Source: Scybalousia_A sp052170555
Lineage (GTDB): Bacteria; Bacteroidota; Bacteroidia; Bacteroidales; P3
DNA: 64,000 bases
Direction: 5' to 3'
Assembly: GCA_052170555.1 (NCBI GenBank)
Contig: JBQNAI010000009.1
Coordinates: forward strand, 11,761-75,760
In this document: positions 35,639 through 45,755 of the stretch, one piece after another
Layout: every line of letters starts with the position of its first letter
How positions within the stretch are numbered: the stretch's first letter is position 1
Translations under genes and position numbers: made by a program
Notes under the pieces: generated by a model
Database searches by the model: none
The model's input: only the letters and a program-made list of their open reading frames with translations
Told to the model about the DNA's origin: nothing

Positions 35639-37984
35639 ATGAAAAAAACATTATTTGCAATTGCGTTGTTATTTGCATCAACAGGAGTTTTTGCTCAGTT
35701 GAATAAGACGATAACAGATGCACCACATGCACAAAAGGTATCAGACCTGAAAATATCTAATACTTATATGCCAAAAGCAAAGAAGACTGCTGTGAAAGGT
35801 ACGGTAGAAGGAGCGACGATTTTGACGTCTTTTGCACCCGGAACATTCACTGTAGGAACTATGCCAAACCATTCAGGACAGGGTGAATACACCAAATGGT
35901 TGACAAAATCAGATACCAACTCTGTCTTACAGACATCAAATTGGGTACTTAAAAATGGTCTTGGTTTGTCCCAGCCTGGTAACTGGTATGTTTTGGAAAA
36001 CCCAGACTTATTTAACATGTCAGTACATGACGGTTTTGCATATATAGATTTTCTATCTATTATGAGTGTTGATGCTCAAAACAATACTATCTTCAATGCC
36101 TGGATTAAGGCTAATCAATCTATTAAGACTTACGGAAAAAGAGGTATTGATATCTACGTTTCTCAATTTTTATACAAATTCAATTCAGACAAATATTATA
36201 TTGAGTGGTCTCACGATGAGAATTTTGCAACAAAAGATTCTATGGAGTTTAACATAAAAAATATTGATGTTGACGTTAATGATTTTATCCGTGGGACGGC
36301 AAAGATAACTCTTCCGACGAATACCTCTAACTGTCCGTTAATATCTACCACTCCTGACGAAAATACCTGGTTTCGTATCCGTGTCGTATCTCCTGCAAGC
36401 CAATATCAACCTCAGGGTTACGCATACATTGTAGATGACCTTGCATGGGCAGAGACTCCGGAGAATAGATTGGAAGTTCTTAACTGTACATTCTATGGCG
36501 GATATCACGGTCTGCCTGAAATAGTTACCCCTGAGCCTTTCTGGGTTAATGTAAGACTGAATAATTCCGGTTCTAAGGATTTAACAAACGTTACTCTAAG
36601 AAACCTTATGCTAAAAGGTGAAGTTTTACCGGGTGCTTCTTACGATGGAAGCGATTCTACCAATTTTGATTTTACAAGTGGTTCTGTTGTTGAGAATACG
36701 GGTATTATGGATTCATTACGTACTGCAGCCTATGAAGCAGTAGGATTGTCAGACATCAATCTTAACGATAAAGTTAATGTGCTTAGAGATTATGAATACT
36801 TGAATGCTTACGAAAAACCACAACTTAACCAAGGTGAAGGTGTATATGGAGTAAAAAATAGGGTTACATACAAAACGGAAGCAGGACAAGAGACCACCGT
36901 TGATGCATCTCCTTATGACTATCATTACAATGTTACCACTGCTGATGAGAATGGCTCATACAATTGGAGAAGAGATGCTAATATATCTTCATATGACAAT
37001 TTGTTTAATTACGGTTACATTCAAAAACAAGGCCAAGTTTATCTTGGGGAGGCTGCCGTAAATACAAAAGGTTATAAAGTTTGTTTAGGATTTAATGCAA
37101 GAGACTTCTCTTCCGATGTTTATGCATGGGGAATTAATGTTTATCCTGCTGTTGACTCTGCTACCTATAAGGTTGAGGCTAATAGAAGAGTTAAAGCCGG
37201 TGCCATAATCAAAGGATCATTATGGAAATTTGATCCTGCTGCAGCAGATAACAATACTCTTGTAACACAAGTACTAGACCTTAATAATAATCCTCTTGAA
37301 TCAGAGCCTTACACTGTTCAAACTTCAGATTACAACACTATGGAGAATGCTGACCAGTATGGAAGAGTGAGTGGATTGAAACCTATATATCTTCCTTTTG
37401 CTTCACACGCTGCACCTTTAGAAAAAAATACTATTTATTATGCTTGCTACGAACAAGTAATTAATGGAACCTTCGCTATTGCTCAAAATTATGATAGATT
37501 TGTAAACGTTTTCTATCCTGGTATCTCTCGCGTGATAACAGACAAAGAAGACGGCACAAAAGATACTAGTGGTTTCAGAAACGTTATTGTTTGGTCTCCT
37601 AATATCACAGTAGATGGAAAACAATATCCTTGGGGATTCCCATTCTTATATAACTATACTCCGTTTATTCGCCTAGTGATTGCAAAACAGCAGAGTGGAT
37701 TATCTAGTATAGCAAATAATACTGCTTCTATAAATCTATTCCCTAATCCAGCAAAAGACAATTCTGTATTAGATTATACTTTATCAATGAGTGGTAATGT
37801 AACAATAGACGTTACGGACCTTATGGGACGAAAAGTTCTTTCTTATAACGAAGGTCTAAGACATGCTGGTGTAAACAATAAAGCGAATATTGAAGTTAAT
37901 AAACTTGCTAATGGAACTTATTTCTGCACTGTTAATGTTAACGGAGCAAAAGTTTCAACTGCAAAATTAGTGGTTAATAGATAA
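35639..37984 (+). CDS. Large secreted protein with T9SS type A sorting domain
   Basis: 781 residues. A signal peptide (MKKTLFAIALLFASTGVFAQ) is followed by about 660 residues of beta-rich sequence with no recognised enzyme motif. The C-terminal domain (SINLFPNPAKDNSVLDYTL to KLVVNR) is a textbook T9SS type A sorting signal, including FPNPA and GTYFCTVNV. The product is exported across the outer membrane by T9SS. Own promoter and terminator mark a monocistronic, probably well expressed gene. An adhesin or structural surface protein is possible; no function is assigned. Confidence 0.88.
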   Translation: MKKTLFAIALLFASTGVFAQLNKTITDAPHAQKVSDLKISNTYMPKAKKTAVKGTVEGATILTSFAPGTFTVGTMPNHSGQGEYTKWLTKSDTNSVLQTSNWVLKNGLGLSQPGNWYVLENPDLFNMSVHDGFAYIDFLSIMSVDAQNNTIFNAWIKANQSIKTYGKRGIDIYVSQFLYKFNSDKYYIEWSHDENFATKDSMEFNIKNIDVDVNDFIRGTAKITLPTNTSNCPLISTTPDENTWFRIRVVSPASQYQPQGYAYIVDDLAWAETPENRLEVLNCTFYGGYHGLPEIVTPEPFWVNVRLNNSGSKDLTNVTLRNLMLKGEVLPGASYDGSDSTNFDFTSGSVVENTGIMDSLRTAAYEAVGLSDINLNDKVNVLRDYEYLNAYEKPQLNQGEGVYGVKNRVTYKTEAGQETTVDASPYDYHYNVTTADENGSYNWRRDANISSYDNLFNYGYIQKQGQVYLGEAAVNTKGYKVCLGFNARDFSSDVYAWGINVYPAVDSATYKVEANRRVKAGAIIKGSLWKFDPAAADNNTLVTQVLDLNNNPLESEPYTVQTSDYNTMENADQYGRVSGLKPIYLPFASHAAPLEKNTIYYACYEQVINGTFAIAQNYDRFVNVFYPGISRVITDKEDGTKDTSGFRNVIVWSPNITVDGKQYPWGFPFLYNYTPFIRLVIAKQQSGLSSIANNTASINLFPNPAKDNSVLDYTLSMSGNVTIDVTDLMGRKVLSYNEGLRHAGVNNKANIEVNKLANGTYFCTVNVNGAKVSTAKLVVNR

Positions 37985-38427
37985 TTTTGGTATTACTAAA
38001 TAGAAAAGGAGATTGAGGAAACTCAATCTCCTTTTCTATTTAGTAATACCATTATGATTCAAATATATTCCTATAGTTTCTTAGTAATTATTATTTTTTC
38101 ATATATTTATCTTCAAAATATCCTCATATATTCCATTATTATATCTATTCATTTTCTTATTATTAAATAAGAAAATACTTTATTTTACATACAGTTTAAA
38201 CATTTTATTCATTAATTTTTTATTTGTAATTCCAATAGCATAATTTGTTATTTCTATTTTAACATTTAGTACTTTCATTCTTTTATCCTATCCTTTCAAA
38301 CGATCATCTACCCGAGTCTTATCTCTGACGATTTGTAAAATTTTCATAGATTTTTTAGTAAATAATTTTTCAGTGAATAAAAAACTTTCTATCTTTGCAC
38401 AATGTTAATTCAAAAAAATAATTGTTT
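37985..38427. other. Intergenic stretch with terminator
   Basis: Begins with the 29-bp hairpin at 37989-38050. The rest is AT-rich without frames until the TATCTTTG box (38390-38397) of the following lipoprotein gene. Confidence 0.6.
37989..38050. terminator. Perfect 29-bp inverted repeat with GAAA loop
   Basis: Left arm 37989-38017 and right arm 38022-38050 are exact complements around GAAA. The inner part is AAAAGGAGATTGAG/CTCAATCTCCTTTT. It follows the T9SS gene stop by 4 nt and would terminate it. The stem is much longer than termination requires. Confidence 0.8.
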
Positions 38428-40080
38428 ATGAAAGAGAGAAAAGATATTTTTTTAGTTGCACTAATAAGCATCATTTTGTTATGCAGTGCTTGTGTCGATG
38501 AAAACGATTTCAAACTTGGTAATTTAAGTCAGTCTACCATATCGCCAGAAGTAGAAGCAAATCTTTTGAAAATGAATTTCAGTGCTGATGATTTCTTCGG
38601 ACAAATCTCAGATACGACAAATGGTGTGAGTATTGTTGCAAATAATGACACTCTTCATTTGAAGATGATACAAGATTTTTCAGTCTCTGGGCAAGATTTG
38701 CAACACAATTATTTCAATAAAAATGTTTCGGTCAAACTTTTGGATTTCAACTTTGACAATATAATTATTCCTACAATTGAAGGAAGTAATTTTTCGGAAA
38801 ATACTCCTATTGTCACTAATCAAACCATAGATTTGGTTATAAATGCCTTTACTAAATATGACAAAGAAGAGACTGAAAGAATGATTGACAGTGTTATATT
38901 GTCGTCAGGTGAACTCGTCTTTACAGGAAACTCAAACGTACCTTATGATATAGAAGTGGATTTGAAATCAGATCAAATTGTAAACGAAAAAACAGGTGAG
39001 CATTTTCATCAAGTATTGCAAGTAAGCAAACAAGGGAGTCTAAACAAAAAGATTGACATGTCCCATTACAAGATGAAATTTAATGCCAAGTCAGATAACA
39101 CTTCCACTATTTCATTTACTTATTCTGTTACTTTACTTTCTGCTGGACAACCTATAAATGGAGGTACTTATACTTTTAATTTACAGCTTAATGGTCAAGA
39201 TTTAGATATAGATATTGCTTGGGGAATCGTAGGAAATCCAACAATACCTATCAGTGGAATATTGAATGTAAACTATTTTGATTCCACAATCAAAAGCGAT
39301 ATGTTGGAATTGAAACAGGTAGATATGTTTGTGGATGTGATTAACTATACAGGATTGGAACTGTTCTTGAATTTAGATGATTTGAAAGCAAAGAATCATG
39401 TAGGCTATATCTCTAGTATATTTGAAAAGGGGAAACAAGTATCAATAGGAAAGGCTTTGAATCCGGGAGAGATAAAACTGACACAACACCACTTATCTAT
39501 AAATCCAACTGCTATGACAAAGATGCCCAATCAAATTTTATATGAATTAAAATCTATATTTGATTCTAATTCTCAAAAAGGCTTTGTCTATCCTTCCAAA
39601 AAATATTTAGATATTCATACAGTGATAGATATTCCTCTTCAACTAAAAGTGAATGATTTCGTTTCAGAAAAAGAAACCGATGCTTTGGCATTCCTAAAAA
39701 ATGAGAAGGGAGTGGGCGATTACATAGATTCTGCAGTACTAAAACTTTCTTTTAAAAATACTTTCCCAGCTAATCTCAAATTGGAGATATACACTAAATC
39801 CGAATCGGGATTCATTGCTCCTCTGTTAGATAAAGTTGTGGAAATAGAATCTGCAAAGGTTGATAATAACGGAAAAGTTATTTCCGGAACCAATAAAAAC
39901 GAAAATGTTTTTATATCTACCCAACGGTACGAACAATTGAGAAATGCAGATAAAATTCTATTCAAAGCAACATTTAATACCTCTGAAATTAATGGTGAAA
40001 AGCCATTTGTTGTATTCAATAAATCTTGTTCCTTGGATGTAACTATGGGAATTAAAGCACATACAAGTATTTCGTTTTAA
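38428..40080 (+). CDS. Lipoprotein of unknown function
   Basis: 550 residues. The lipobox LLCSAC gives a lipidated Cys at about residue 22, after a typical signal sequence; the following DEND acidic tract suits a Bacteroidota lipoprotein export signal, so a surface position is possible. The rest is beta-rich (many alternating strands, T/S/N-rich) without a recognised domain. ATG 38428 is preferred to the TTG two codons upstream. The DUF5723 gene follows 39 nt later, suggesting a joint outer-membrane function. Confidence 0.8.
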   Translation: MKERKDIFLVALISIILLCSACVDENDFKLGNLSQSTISPEVEANLLKMNFSADDFFGQISDTTNGVSIVANNDTLHLKMIQDFSVSGQDLQHNYFNKNVSVKLLDFNFDNIIIPTIEGSNFSENTPIVTNQTIDLVINAFTKYDKEETERMIDSVILSSGELVFTGNSNVPYDIEVDLKSDQIVNEKTGEHFHQVLQVSKQGSLNKKIDMSHYKMKFNAKSDNTSTISFTYSVTLLSAGQPINGGTYTFNLQLNGQDLDIDIAWGIVGNPTIPISGILNVNYFDSTIKSDMLELKQVDMFVDVINYTGLELFLNLDDLKAKNHVGYISSIFEKGKQVSIGKALNPGEIKLTQHHLSINPTAMTKMPNQILYELKSIFDSNSQKGFVYPSKKYLDIHTVIDIPLQLKVNDFVSEKETDALAFLKNEKGVGDYIDSAVLKLSFKNTFPANLKLEIYTKSESGFIAPLLDKVVEIESAKVDNNGKVISGTNKNENVFISTQRYEQLRNADKILFKATFNTSEINGEKPFVVFNKSCSLDVTMGIKAHTSISF

Positions 40081-40119
40081 TGAATAATATGTTTTTTTTA
40101 AAAAAAAAAGAATGAAGAT

Positions 40120-41502
40120 ATGAAGACTATTATAAATATATTGGCAGTATCTATTTTTACTATTGCACTATTACTATTAGTAAAAACTTCAAAGGCACAA
40201 GATAATATTGCACTTTATTTCTCAAAACAACCACAAGCAGCAAATTCCAATCCAGCTTTTATGACTAATACAAAGATGTATGTAACACCTCCTTTATTAG
40301 GTCGTTTAGCTTTGGATTTGCATACTTCAGGATTTGCATACAATGATTTAATTCATAAACATCCTACGTATTCTGATTCATTGCAATTGGACTTTGAAGG
40401 TCTCCTAAATAAACTTAAAGATAATAATAATTTATCTTTAAGTTTCACGTTTGACATTATTGGTGGAGGTTTCAAAATAGGGAAAAATTATTTTTCTATA
40501 GGATCAAATATGAATATAGAATCTAAGATAGGATTTTCTAAAGACATAGTTGATTTTCTTGTTCATGGAACCAATATCTCGTCTCACAATGCAGATATTT
40601 TAGACAAGCAAATTATGGACGCCACTGCTTATATAAGTACTTATATAGGATATGCACGAGAAATCAATGAGCAATTAACTGTCGGCGGAAGAATTAAAAT
40701 GTACACAGGATTATTCAATATTCATACGAACAAAAGTATAGTTCATTTGGATTTTGACGGTAACGAAGTGTCTGCGTATAGTGATTTTGACATCAATACT
40801 TCTTTTGCTTTCGGTCATTTAAAAACTATCAGCAGTATAATGACCCAAAACTCTAATTTTGAATTTGAACAAGAAAATAATACATCTAATAGTATAAGCA
40901 ATGCTATGAATAACAAAGGAATAGGCTTTGATATGGGAGCATCATTTAAACTAAATGACAAAATGGAGATTTCTGCTTCTATCGTTGATATTGGTAAAAT
41001 AACCTGGAAATCCAATCCGACACAAATAAAAAGTAACAATCCTAATCAGAAAATCTCTTTTTCAGGTGTGGGTGTCAACTATGAAAACATATCAGATAAT
41101 TTGACAAGTTATTTTGATGATATGGCGGACAGTTTGAAACGTGCTTTCGATTTGAATGTCAAATCCATAAAGAGTTACTCTACCGCTGTACCTACCAAAA
41201 TATATGTAGGATATTCTTGGGAATTTTATCCTAGGATGCATATGCAAGCCTTATATAATGGGCGTGTCATCAGCGGTTCTTTGGAAAACTCTTTAACCTT
41301 GAATTATGCATTCTTAACCGGTCCGTTACATATCGCTATTGGTAATACCTTTAAATATACATGGTTCAATCCTTCCCTACTCATCAGTTTAGGTAGCAAT
41401 TTTTATATAGGTACAAGTTTCTCTTCTTCATACAATCTTGCAAAAACAAGTGGTGTGACAACGTTTTTGGGATTTAATTTTACAATCAAAAATAAAATAT
41501 AA
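40120..41502 (+). CDS. DUF5723 family outer-membrane protein
   Basis: 460 residues. A signal peptide (to SKAQ) precedes NIALYFSKQPQAANSNPAF, the conserved start of the DUF5723 family. Long amphipathic strands and a terminal aromatic-rich segment (TTFLGFNFTIKNKI) indicate a FadL/PorV-like beta-barrel. Function is unknown. Cotranscription with the upstream lipoprotein is likely, and a 30-bp hairpin ends the unit. Confidence 0.85.
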   Translation: MKTIINILAVSIFTIALLLLVKTSKAQDNIALYFSKQPQAANSNPAFMTNTKMYVTPPLLGRLALDLHTSGFAYNDLIHKHPTYSDSLQLDFEGLLNKLKDNNNLSLSFTFDIIGGGFKIGKNYFSIGSNMNIESKIGFSKDIVDFLVHGTNISSHNADILDKQIMDATAYISTYIGYAREINEQLTVGGRIKMYTGLFNIHTNKSIVHLDFDGNEVSAYSDFDINTSFAFGHLKTISSIMTQNSNFEFEQENNTSNSISNAMNNKGIGFDMGASFKLNDKMEISASIVDIGKITWKSNPTQIKSNNPNQKISFSGVGVNYENISDNLTSYFDDMADSLKRAFDLNVKSIKSYSTAVPTKIYVGYSWEFYPRMHMQALYNGRVISGSLENSLTLNYAFLTGPLHIAIGNTFKYTWFNPSLLISLGSNFYIGTSFSSSYNLAKTSGVTTFLGFNFTIKNKI

Positions 41503-41531
41503 AATAAACAATATACTAAAATACACCAATT

Positions 41532-41597
41532 GGGGAACGACTGGAATAAAGTGCGTGATTAAAAAAATAATCACGCACTTTATTCCAGTCGTTCCCC
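41532..41597. terminator. Perfect 30-bp inverted repeat; repeat-family words inside
   Basis: Left arm 41532-41561 and right arm 41568-41597 are exact complements around six A. The arm contains AATAAAGTGCGTGATTA, so it joins the dispersed family (AAAGTGnnnGAT variant) with unrelated flanks GGGGAACGACTGG. Confidence 0.8.
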
Positions 41598-41830
41598 AAA
41601 AAGACTTTTTTTATACTATATTATTCATTATCCCTGAAGAGATTTGGCTATATTGGTGAAACTTCCTTTTTTTATCTCTAAAAAACTAATCCTTTATAAT
41701 TAATAGTTCGTATAGTTTATCCCCAAATATTTTTCATTATCCTACTATTAATAATACTAAATGAGGAAAATATTACCTAATTAGAGGAGCTAAGAAATTA
41801 AAAGACAGTATAAGATTTTTATAGTAAAAT

Positions 41831-41861
41831 TTTGTCAATTAATAAAAAATATGTAATTTTG
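41831..41861 (+). promoter_or_regulatory. Promoter of rpmG
   Basis: TTTG (41831-41834), 19-nt spacer, TAATTTTG (41854-41861). Consensus match. Confidence 0.7.
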
Positions 41862-41887
41862 CAAACTCAAAAAAAATTGTTATAACA

Positions 41888-42076
41888 ATGGCAAAGAAAC
41901 AAAAAGACATTAGAGTACAAGTGATATTGGAATGTACAGAGCAGAAAGCATTAGGAGTACCTGGTATATCTCGTTATGTGACGACTAAATCTAAGAAAAA
42001 TACTCCTGAAAGGTTAGAGTTAAAAAAATATAACCCTTATTTGAAGAAAGTAACGGTACACAAGGAAATTAAATAA
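41888..42076 (+). CDS. rpmG: 50S ribosomal protein L33
   Basis: 62 residues, small and basic. KDIRVQVILECTEQK, then YVTTKSKKNTPERLELKKYNP and LKKVTVHKEIK match L33. It lacks the zinc-binding Cys pairs of C+ forms (one Cys), so it is a C- type. Followed 15 nt later by the DUF4295 gene, a constant neighbour in Bacteroidota. Confidence 0.97.
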   Translation: MAKKQKDIRVQVILECTEQKALGVPGISRYVTTKSKKNTPERLELKKYNPYLKKVTVHKEIK

Positions 42077-42091
42077 TAAGGAGATAGAGAA

Positions 42092-42250
42092 ATGGCAAAG
42101 AAAGTAGTTGCAACATTAAAAAGTAAAGACGGAGTAAGTTTTGCGAAAGTTATCCGTACTGTACGTTCTAAGAAAACAGGTGCTTATATCTTCACCGAAG
42201 AGTTAATGCCTGCTGATAGGGTTAAAGAGGTTTTGGCGAAGAAAAAATAA
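42092..42250 (+). CDS. DUF4295 small basic protein
   Basis: 52 residues, MAKKVVATLKSKDG then SFAKVIRTVRSKKTGAYIF and a basic KKK ending. DUF4295 proteins always sit beside rpmG in Bacteroidota and are presumed ribosome-associated; no function is proven. A purine-rich AAGGAGATAG precedes the ATG at good distance, one of the few strong ribosome binding sites in this window. Confidence 0.9.
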   Translation: MAKKVVATLKSKDGVSFAKVIRTVRSKKTGAYIFTEELMPADRVKEVLAKKK

Positions 42251-42277
42251 GCTATTTACTCGTAATAAATATTAGAT

Positions 42278-42326
42278 ATTGGATATTATATATTGAATAA
42301 AGACATTTCAATATATAATGTCCAAT
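42278..42326. terminator. 20-bp hairpin between DUF4295 and ftsY
   Basis: ATTGGATATTATATATTGAA (42278-42297) pairs with 42307-42326 throughout, with one U.G pair. No T-run follows, so it may be an mRNA-processing or stability element rather than a terminator. Confidence 0.5.
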
Positions 42327-42388
42327 GTGTAGTATAATATAAAATCTAATTTAGGTTATCGAATATCCGGTATAAATTAATGACTCCT

Positions 42389-43363
42389 ATGGGGATTTTT
42401 TCATTTTTTAAAAGGAAAGAAGACAAAGAGACTCTGGACAAAGGATTACAAAAAACTAAAGAGAGTGTTTTTGGTAAGATATCCAAGGCAATTATCGGCA
42501 AATCCACAATAGACGATGATGTTTTAGATAATTTGGAAGAAATTCTTATATCGTCTGATGTTGGAATTGATACTACCTTGAAGATAATAGAACGAATACA
42601 ACAAAGAGTTGCAAAAGATAAATACATAGGTATAGAAGAACTAACTAGCTTACTCAAAGAAGAAATAAGTTCTCTAATGCGAGCAAATGTAGTTAAAAAT
42701 GAGCCCTTGGATTTTTCTTTCCCTAAAGGTGATGTTCCTTATGTAATTCTTGTTGTTGGCGTGAACGGTGTTGGAAAAACGACCACTATCGGCAAACTAG
42801 CCTATCAGTTTAAAGAAGTTGGGAAAAAAGTCGTTTTGGGTGCTGCCGACACTTTCCGTGCCGCTGCTATTGATCAGCTAAAAATTTGGGCGGAACGCAT
42901 AGGTGTTGATATAGTTTCTCAACATATGGGATCCGATCCTGCATCTGTAACTTTCGATACGTTAAAAAGTGCAATAGCCAAGAATGCTGATGTTGTTATA
43001 ATAGATACTGCTGGACGATTACACAACAAGATAGGATTGATGAACGAACTTTCAAAAATTAAGAAAGTTATGCAAAAATTACTTCCTAATGCTCCTAACG
43101 AAGTTCTTTTAGTCCTAGATGCATCCACAGGACAAAATGCAATAGAACAAGCAAAACAGTTTACACAAGCAACAGAGGTTTCTGCCTTGGCCCTTACCAA
43201 ACTTGATGGTACCGCAAAAGGAGGAGTGGTCATCGGTATTAGTGACATGTTTCAGATACCGGTTAGGTATATTGGGCTCGGAGAGAAGATGGAGGACTTA
43301 CAAATATTTAACAGAGAGGCATTTGTAGAAATGCTATTCGAAGGTACAAAGCTGAATCGGTAG
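42389..43363 (+). CDS. ftsY: Signal recognition particle receptor FtsY
   Basis: 324 residues, NG-domain form without a long acidic A domain. The start MGIFSFFKRKEDKE is the usual Bacteroidota FtsY N-terminus (ATG 42389; an ATG three codons upstream is possible). G1 GVNGVGKTTT near 129, DTFRAAA, G3 DTAGR and G4 TKLDGTAKGG are intact. It binds SRP-ribosome complexes at the membrane in a GTP-dependent way. Confidence 0.95.
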   Translation: MGIFSFFKRKEDKETLDKGLQKTKESVFGKISKAIIGKSTIDDDVLDNLEEILISSDVGIDTTLKIIERIQQRVAKDKYIGIEELTSLLKEEISSLMRANVVKNEPLDFSFPKGDVPYVILVVGVNGVGKTTTIGKLAYQFKEVGKKVVLGAADTFRAAAIDQLKIWAERIGVDIVSQHMGSDPASVTFDTLKSAIAKNADVVIIDTAGRLHNKIGLMNELSKIKKVMQKLLPNAPNEVLLVLDASTGQNAIEQAKQFTQATEVSALALTKLDGTAKGGVVIGISDMFQIPVRYIGLGEKMEDLQIFNREAFVEMLFEGTKLNR

Positions 43364-43553
43364 TATATCATTGCTTTACAGTGCTTACTTTATCTGAAAT
43401 TATAAGGCTTAACACTTTATCTCTGTCCAATATTACTATATAATTACTACACAATACTGATAGCACACAAGACAGCGAAAACAATAAAAAACAATGCAAT
43501 GATTTTGAAAATCATCAAAACTAAGTAGCTAATATCTAAAAAAAAGTAAGAAA

Positions 43554-44315
43554 ATGAAAAAAATCTTAGTTGCAGTCGCAACAATCGTTTGTACTTTTGT
43601 TCTTAATGCACAGGAAAACAATCGTACAAATTCTTGCCACGATACCATAAAAATTCGTTGTAACACAAGCAATACATGTTTTGAGATACGTAACCTACAC
43701 CATTTCACAATAAGTTTGGGCTATGGGTTCTCTCTTTCTAACGATCATGATGCTACACTAATCAATTACAAGTCCAACTCCAATCACAACTCTTCAATGC
43801 GACAGGGTATAGACTATCGTTTCGATTATGACTATGATTTTCAAAAAAATATGATGTTTGGAGCTATTTTCAATATGTACAACAGCTTTGATTCCTATTA
43901 TATCAACAGTAAGAGTGTAGGGTCCTCCTCTGACGATCGTTGGGTATTCTATGTAGGTCCATCATTTGGCATTCACACTGATGTAGTCAAGGAACATTAT
44001 ACTTTTTTTGCAAAAGCGACTGCAGGCTTCATTAACTTCCGAAATGCACAACGTACGTTAGTCTCATCAACCGGTCCAACGGGAGTAATTACCGACCAAA
44101 TCATTAGTACTACCTACAAAAAATTTACTTTGGGATATGGAGTTTTTGTAGGTATGAGTTATTATTGTAATCAATATTTTTCAATAGACGGAATGATTGG
44201 TTATCTCGGGGGAAATATTGACAAGTTGAAAACGACCGATACTTCAATAGATTTGAATAAAAGCGAAAATCTTTCACGTTTAAACATAAATGTAGGTATC
44301 AAAGTAAAGTTATAA
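43554..44315 (+). CDS. Outer-membrane beta-barrel protein
   Basis: 253 residues. A signal peptide (MKKILVAVATIVCTFVLNAQ) and then alternating aromatic/polar strands typical of an 8-10-stranded barrel, ending in NINVGIKVKL. Two cysteine pairs near the N-terminus (SCHDTIKIRC, SNTC) may form disulfides. Function is unknown. It sits between ftsY and rimO, which are adjacent or nearly so in related genomes, so it may be an insertion into that neighbourhood. Confidence 0.78.
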   Translation: MKKILVAVATIVCTFVLNAQENNRTNSCHDTIKIRCNTSNTCFEIRNLHHFTISLGYGFSLSNDHDATLINYKSNSNHNSSMRQGIDYRFDYDYDFQKNMMFGAIFNMYNSFDSYYINSKSVGSSSDDRWVFYVGPSFGIHTDVVKEHYTFFAKATAGFINFRNAQRTLVSSTGPTGVITDQIISTTYKKFTLGYGVFVGMSYYCNQYFSIDGMIGYLGGNIDKLKTTDTSIDLNKSENLSRLNINVGIKVKL

Positions 44316-44409
44316 TACATTATCTCTACTATTTTTAATATAGTGGCACAATTTTGCAAATTTTTATTCTTACTATTATAGTATTATACTGTAAATCTGA
44401 TACATCTTA

Positions 44410-45732
44410 ATGCAACGAAGTAAAATAAATTTTGTAAGTCTCGGCTGTTCTAAGAATACCGTAGATAGCGAATCTCTTGCTGGCAAATTGATTAGGGAGG
44501 GATTTTCGGTAGAATTCAACATGAAGACATCTTCTTTTGATTTTGTGATTATCAATACCTGTGGTTTCATTGACAAAGCAAAAGAAGAATCTGTTAATAC
44601 CATATTAGAATTTGTTAATTTACGAAAAAAACTTCACAAAAATTTCAAAATAATTGTCTATGGTTGTCTCGCTCACAGGTATAGAGAGGATTTGCGAGAA
44701 GAATTACAAGAAATAGATTACCTTTTTGGCATAATGCAAGATGAGGAAATAATAAGAACAATTCTTTCTTGTAAACCGTACAATATGGGTATTATCCCTA
44801 ACTATTGTACTTATACCAGAAAACTTTCTAATGCCAAACATTATGCATATATCAAAATTTCAGAGGGTTGCGATCGAAAATGTTCTTTTTGTGCCATACC
44901 TCTAATCAAAGGGAAACACATATCACGTAAGATAGAAGAGATTGTAGACGAGACTAACGAGTTGATCCGACAAGGAGTCAAAGAAATCATACTTATAGGT
45001 CAAGATACATCATATTACGGCTTGGATTTGTATGGCAAAAGACGTCTTTACGATTTATTGAAAGCCCTTTGCTGTACCAATATACATTGGATAAGATTAC
45101 AATATTCATATCCCAATCAATTTCCTATGGAAATCCTTGATCTAATGAATGAACAACCTAAAATTTGTCATTATTTAGATATGCCTTTGCAACATATCAA
45201 CGATAGAATTTTAGCATCTATGAATCGCAACATTACATCCAATGAAATCATATCTTTGATTAACACCATAAGGAATAAAGTAAATAACATTGTTTTTCGT
45301 ACTACTTTGATTGTCGGCTATCCCAGTGAAACACTATCTGAGTTTAAAGAGTTAAAACAGTTTATTAGTAAGATGCAATTTGACCGCATGGGAGCATTCA
45401 CATATTCCAAGGAAGAAGGTACAAGGGCAGCTAAATTGAATGACAACATAACTGAAAATGAGAAGCAACGTAGATTAGACGAATTAACAAGTATTCAACA
45501 AGAAATTTCTTTTAACCTCAACCAACAAAAAATTGGTAAAATATTTGAGACGATTATTGATCGCAAAGAAGGAAATTATTTTATTGGACGCACAATGTAC
45601 GACTCTCCTGAAGTAGATAATGAAGTTCTTGTTAAAGTAACAGAAAATCCTACTATAAAAATAGGCGAATTTTATAATATTCAAATACTTGATGCTACAG
45701 AATTTGATATTTACGGGAGACTTGCCAAATAA
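44410..45732 (+). CDS. rimO: Ribosomal protein S12 methylthiotransferase
   Basis: 440 residues. N-terminal UPF0004 domain starting NFVSLGCSKNTVDSE, with cluster cysteines at about 12, 47 and 82. The radical-SAM CxxxCxxC motif (GCDRKCSFCAIP) is near 154, and a C-terminal TRAM domain ends FDIYGRLAK. It adds a methylthio group to an aspartate of S12. All six cluster cysteines are visible. Confidence 0.96.
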   Translation: MQRSKINFVSLGCSKNTVDSESLAGKLIREGFSVEFNMKTSSFDFVIINTCGFIDKAKEESVNTILEFVNLRKKLHKNFKIIVYGCLAHRYREDLREELQEIDYLFGIMQDEEIIRTILSCKPYNMGIIPNYCTYTRKLSNAKHYAYIKISEGCDRKCSFCAIPLIKGKHISRKIEEIVDETNELIRQGVKEIILIGQDTSYYGLDLYGKRRLYDLLKALCCTNIHWIRLQYSYPNQFPMEILDLMNEQPKICHYLDMPLQHINDRILASMNRNITSNEIISLINTIRNKVNNIVFRTTLIVGYPSETLSEFKELKQFISKMQFDRMGAFTYSKEEGTRAAKLNDNITENEKQRRLDELTSIQQEISFNLNQQKIGKIFETIIDRKEGNYFIGRTMYDSPEVDNEVLVKVTENPTIKIGEFYNIQILDATEFDIYGRLAK

Positions 45733-45755
45733 ATGTTTAAGACATAAAGTAAATA

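Larger units (their letters stand above)
41503..41887. other. Intergenic stretch with terminator and rpmG promoter
   Basis: Holds the hairpin at 41532-41597 and the promoter at 41831-41861. The ribosomal gene rpmB, usually just upstream of rpmG in this lineage, was looked for on both strands and is not here. Confidence 0.6.
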
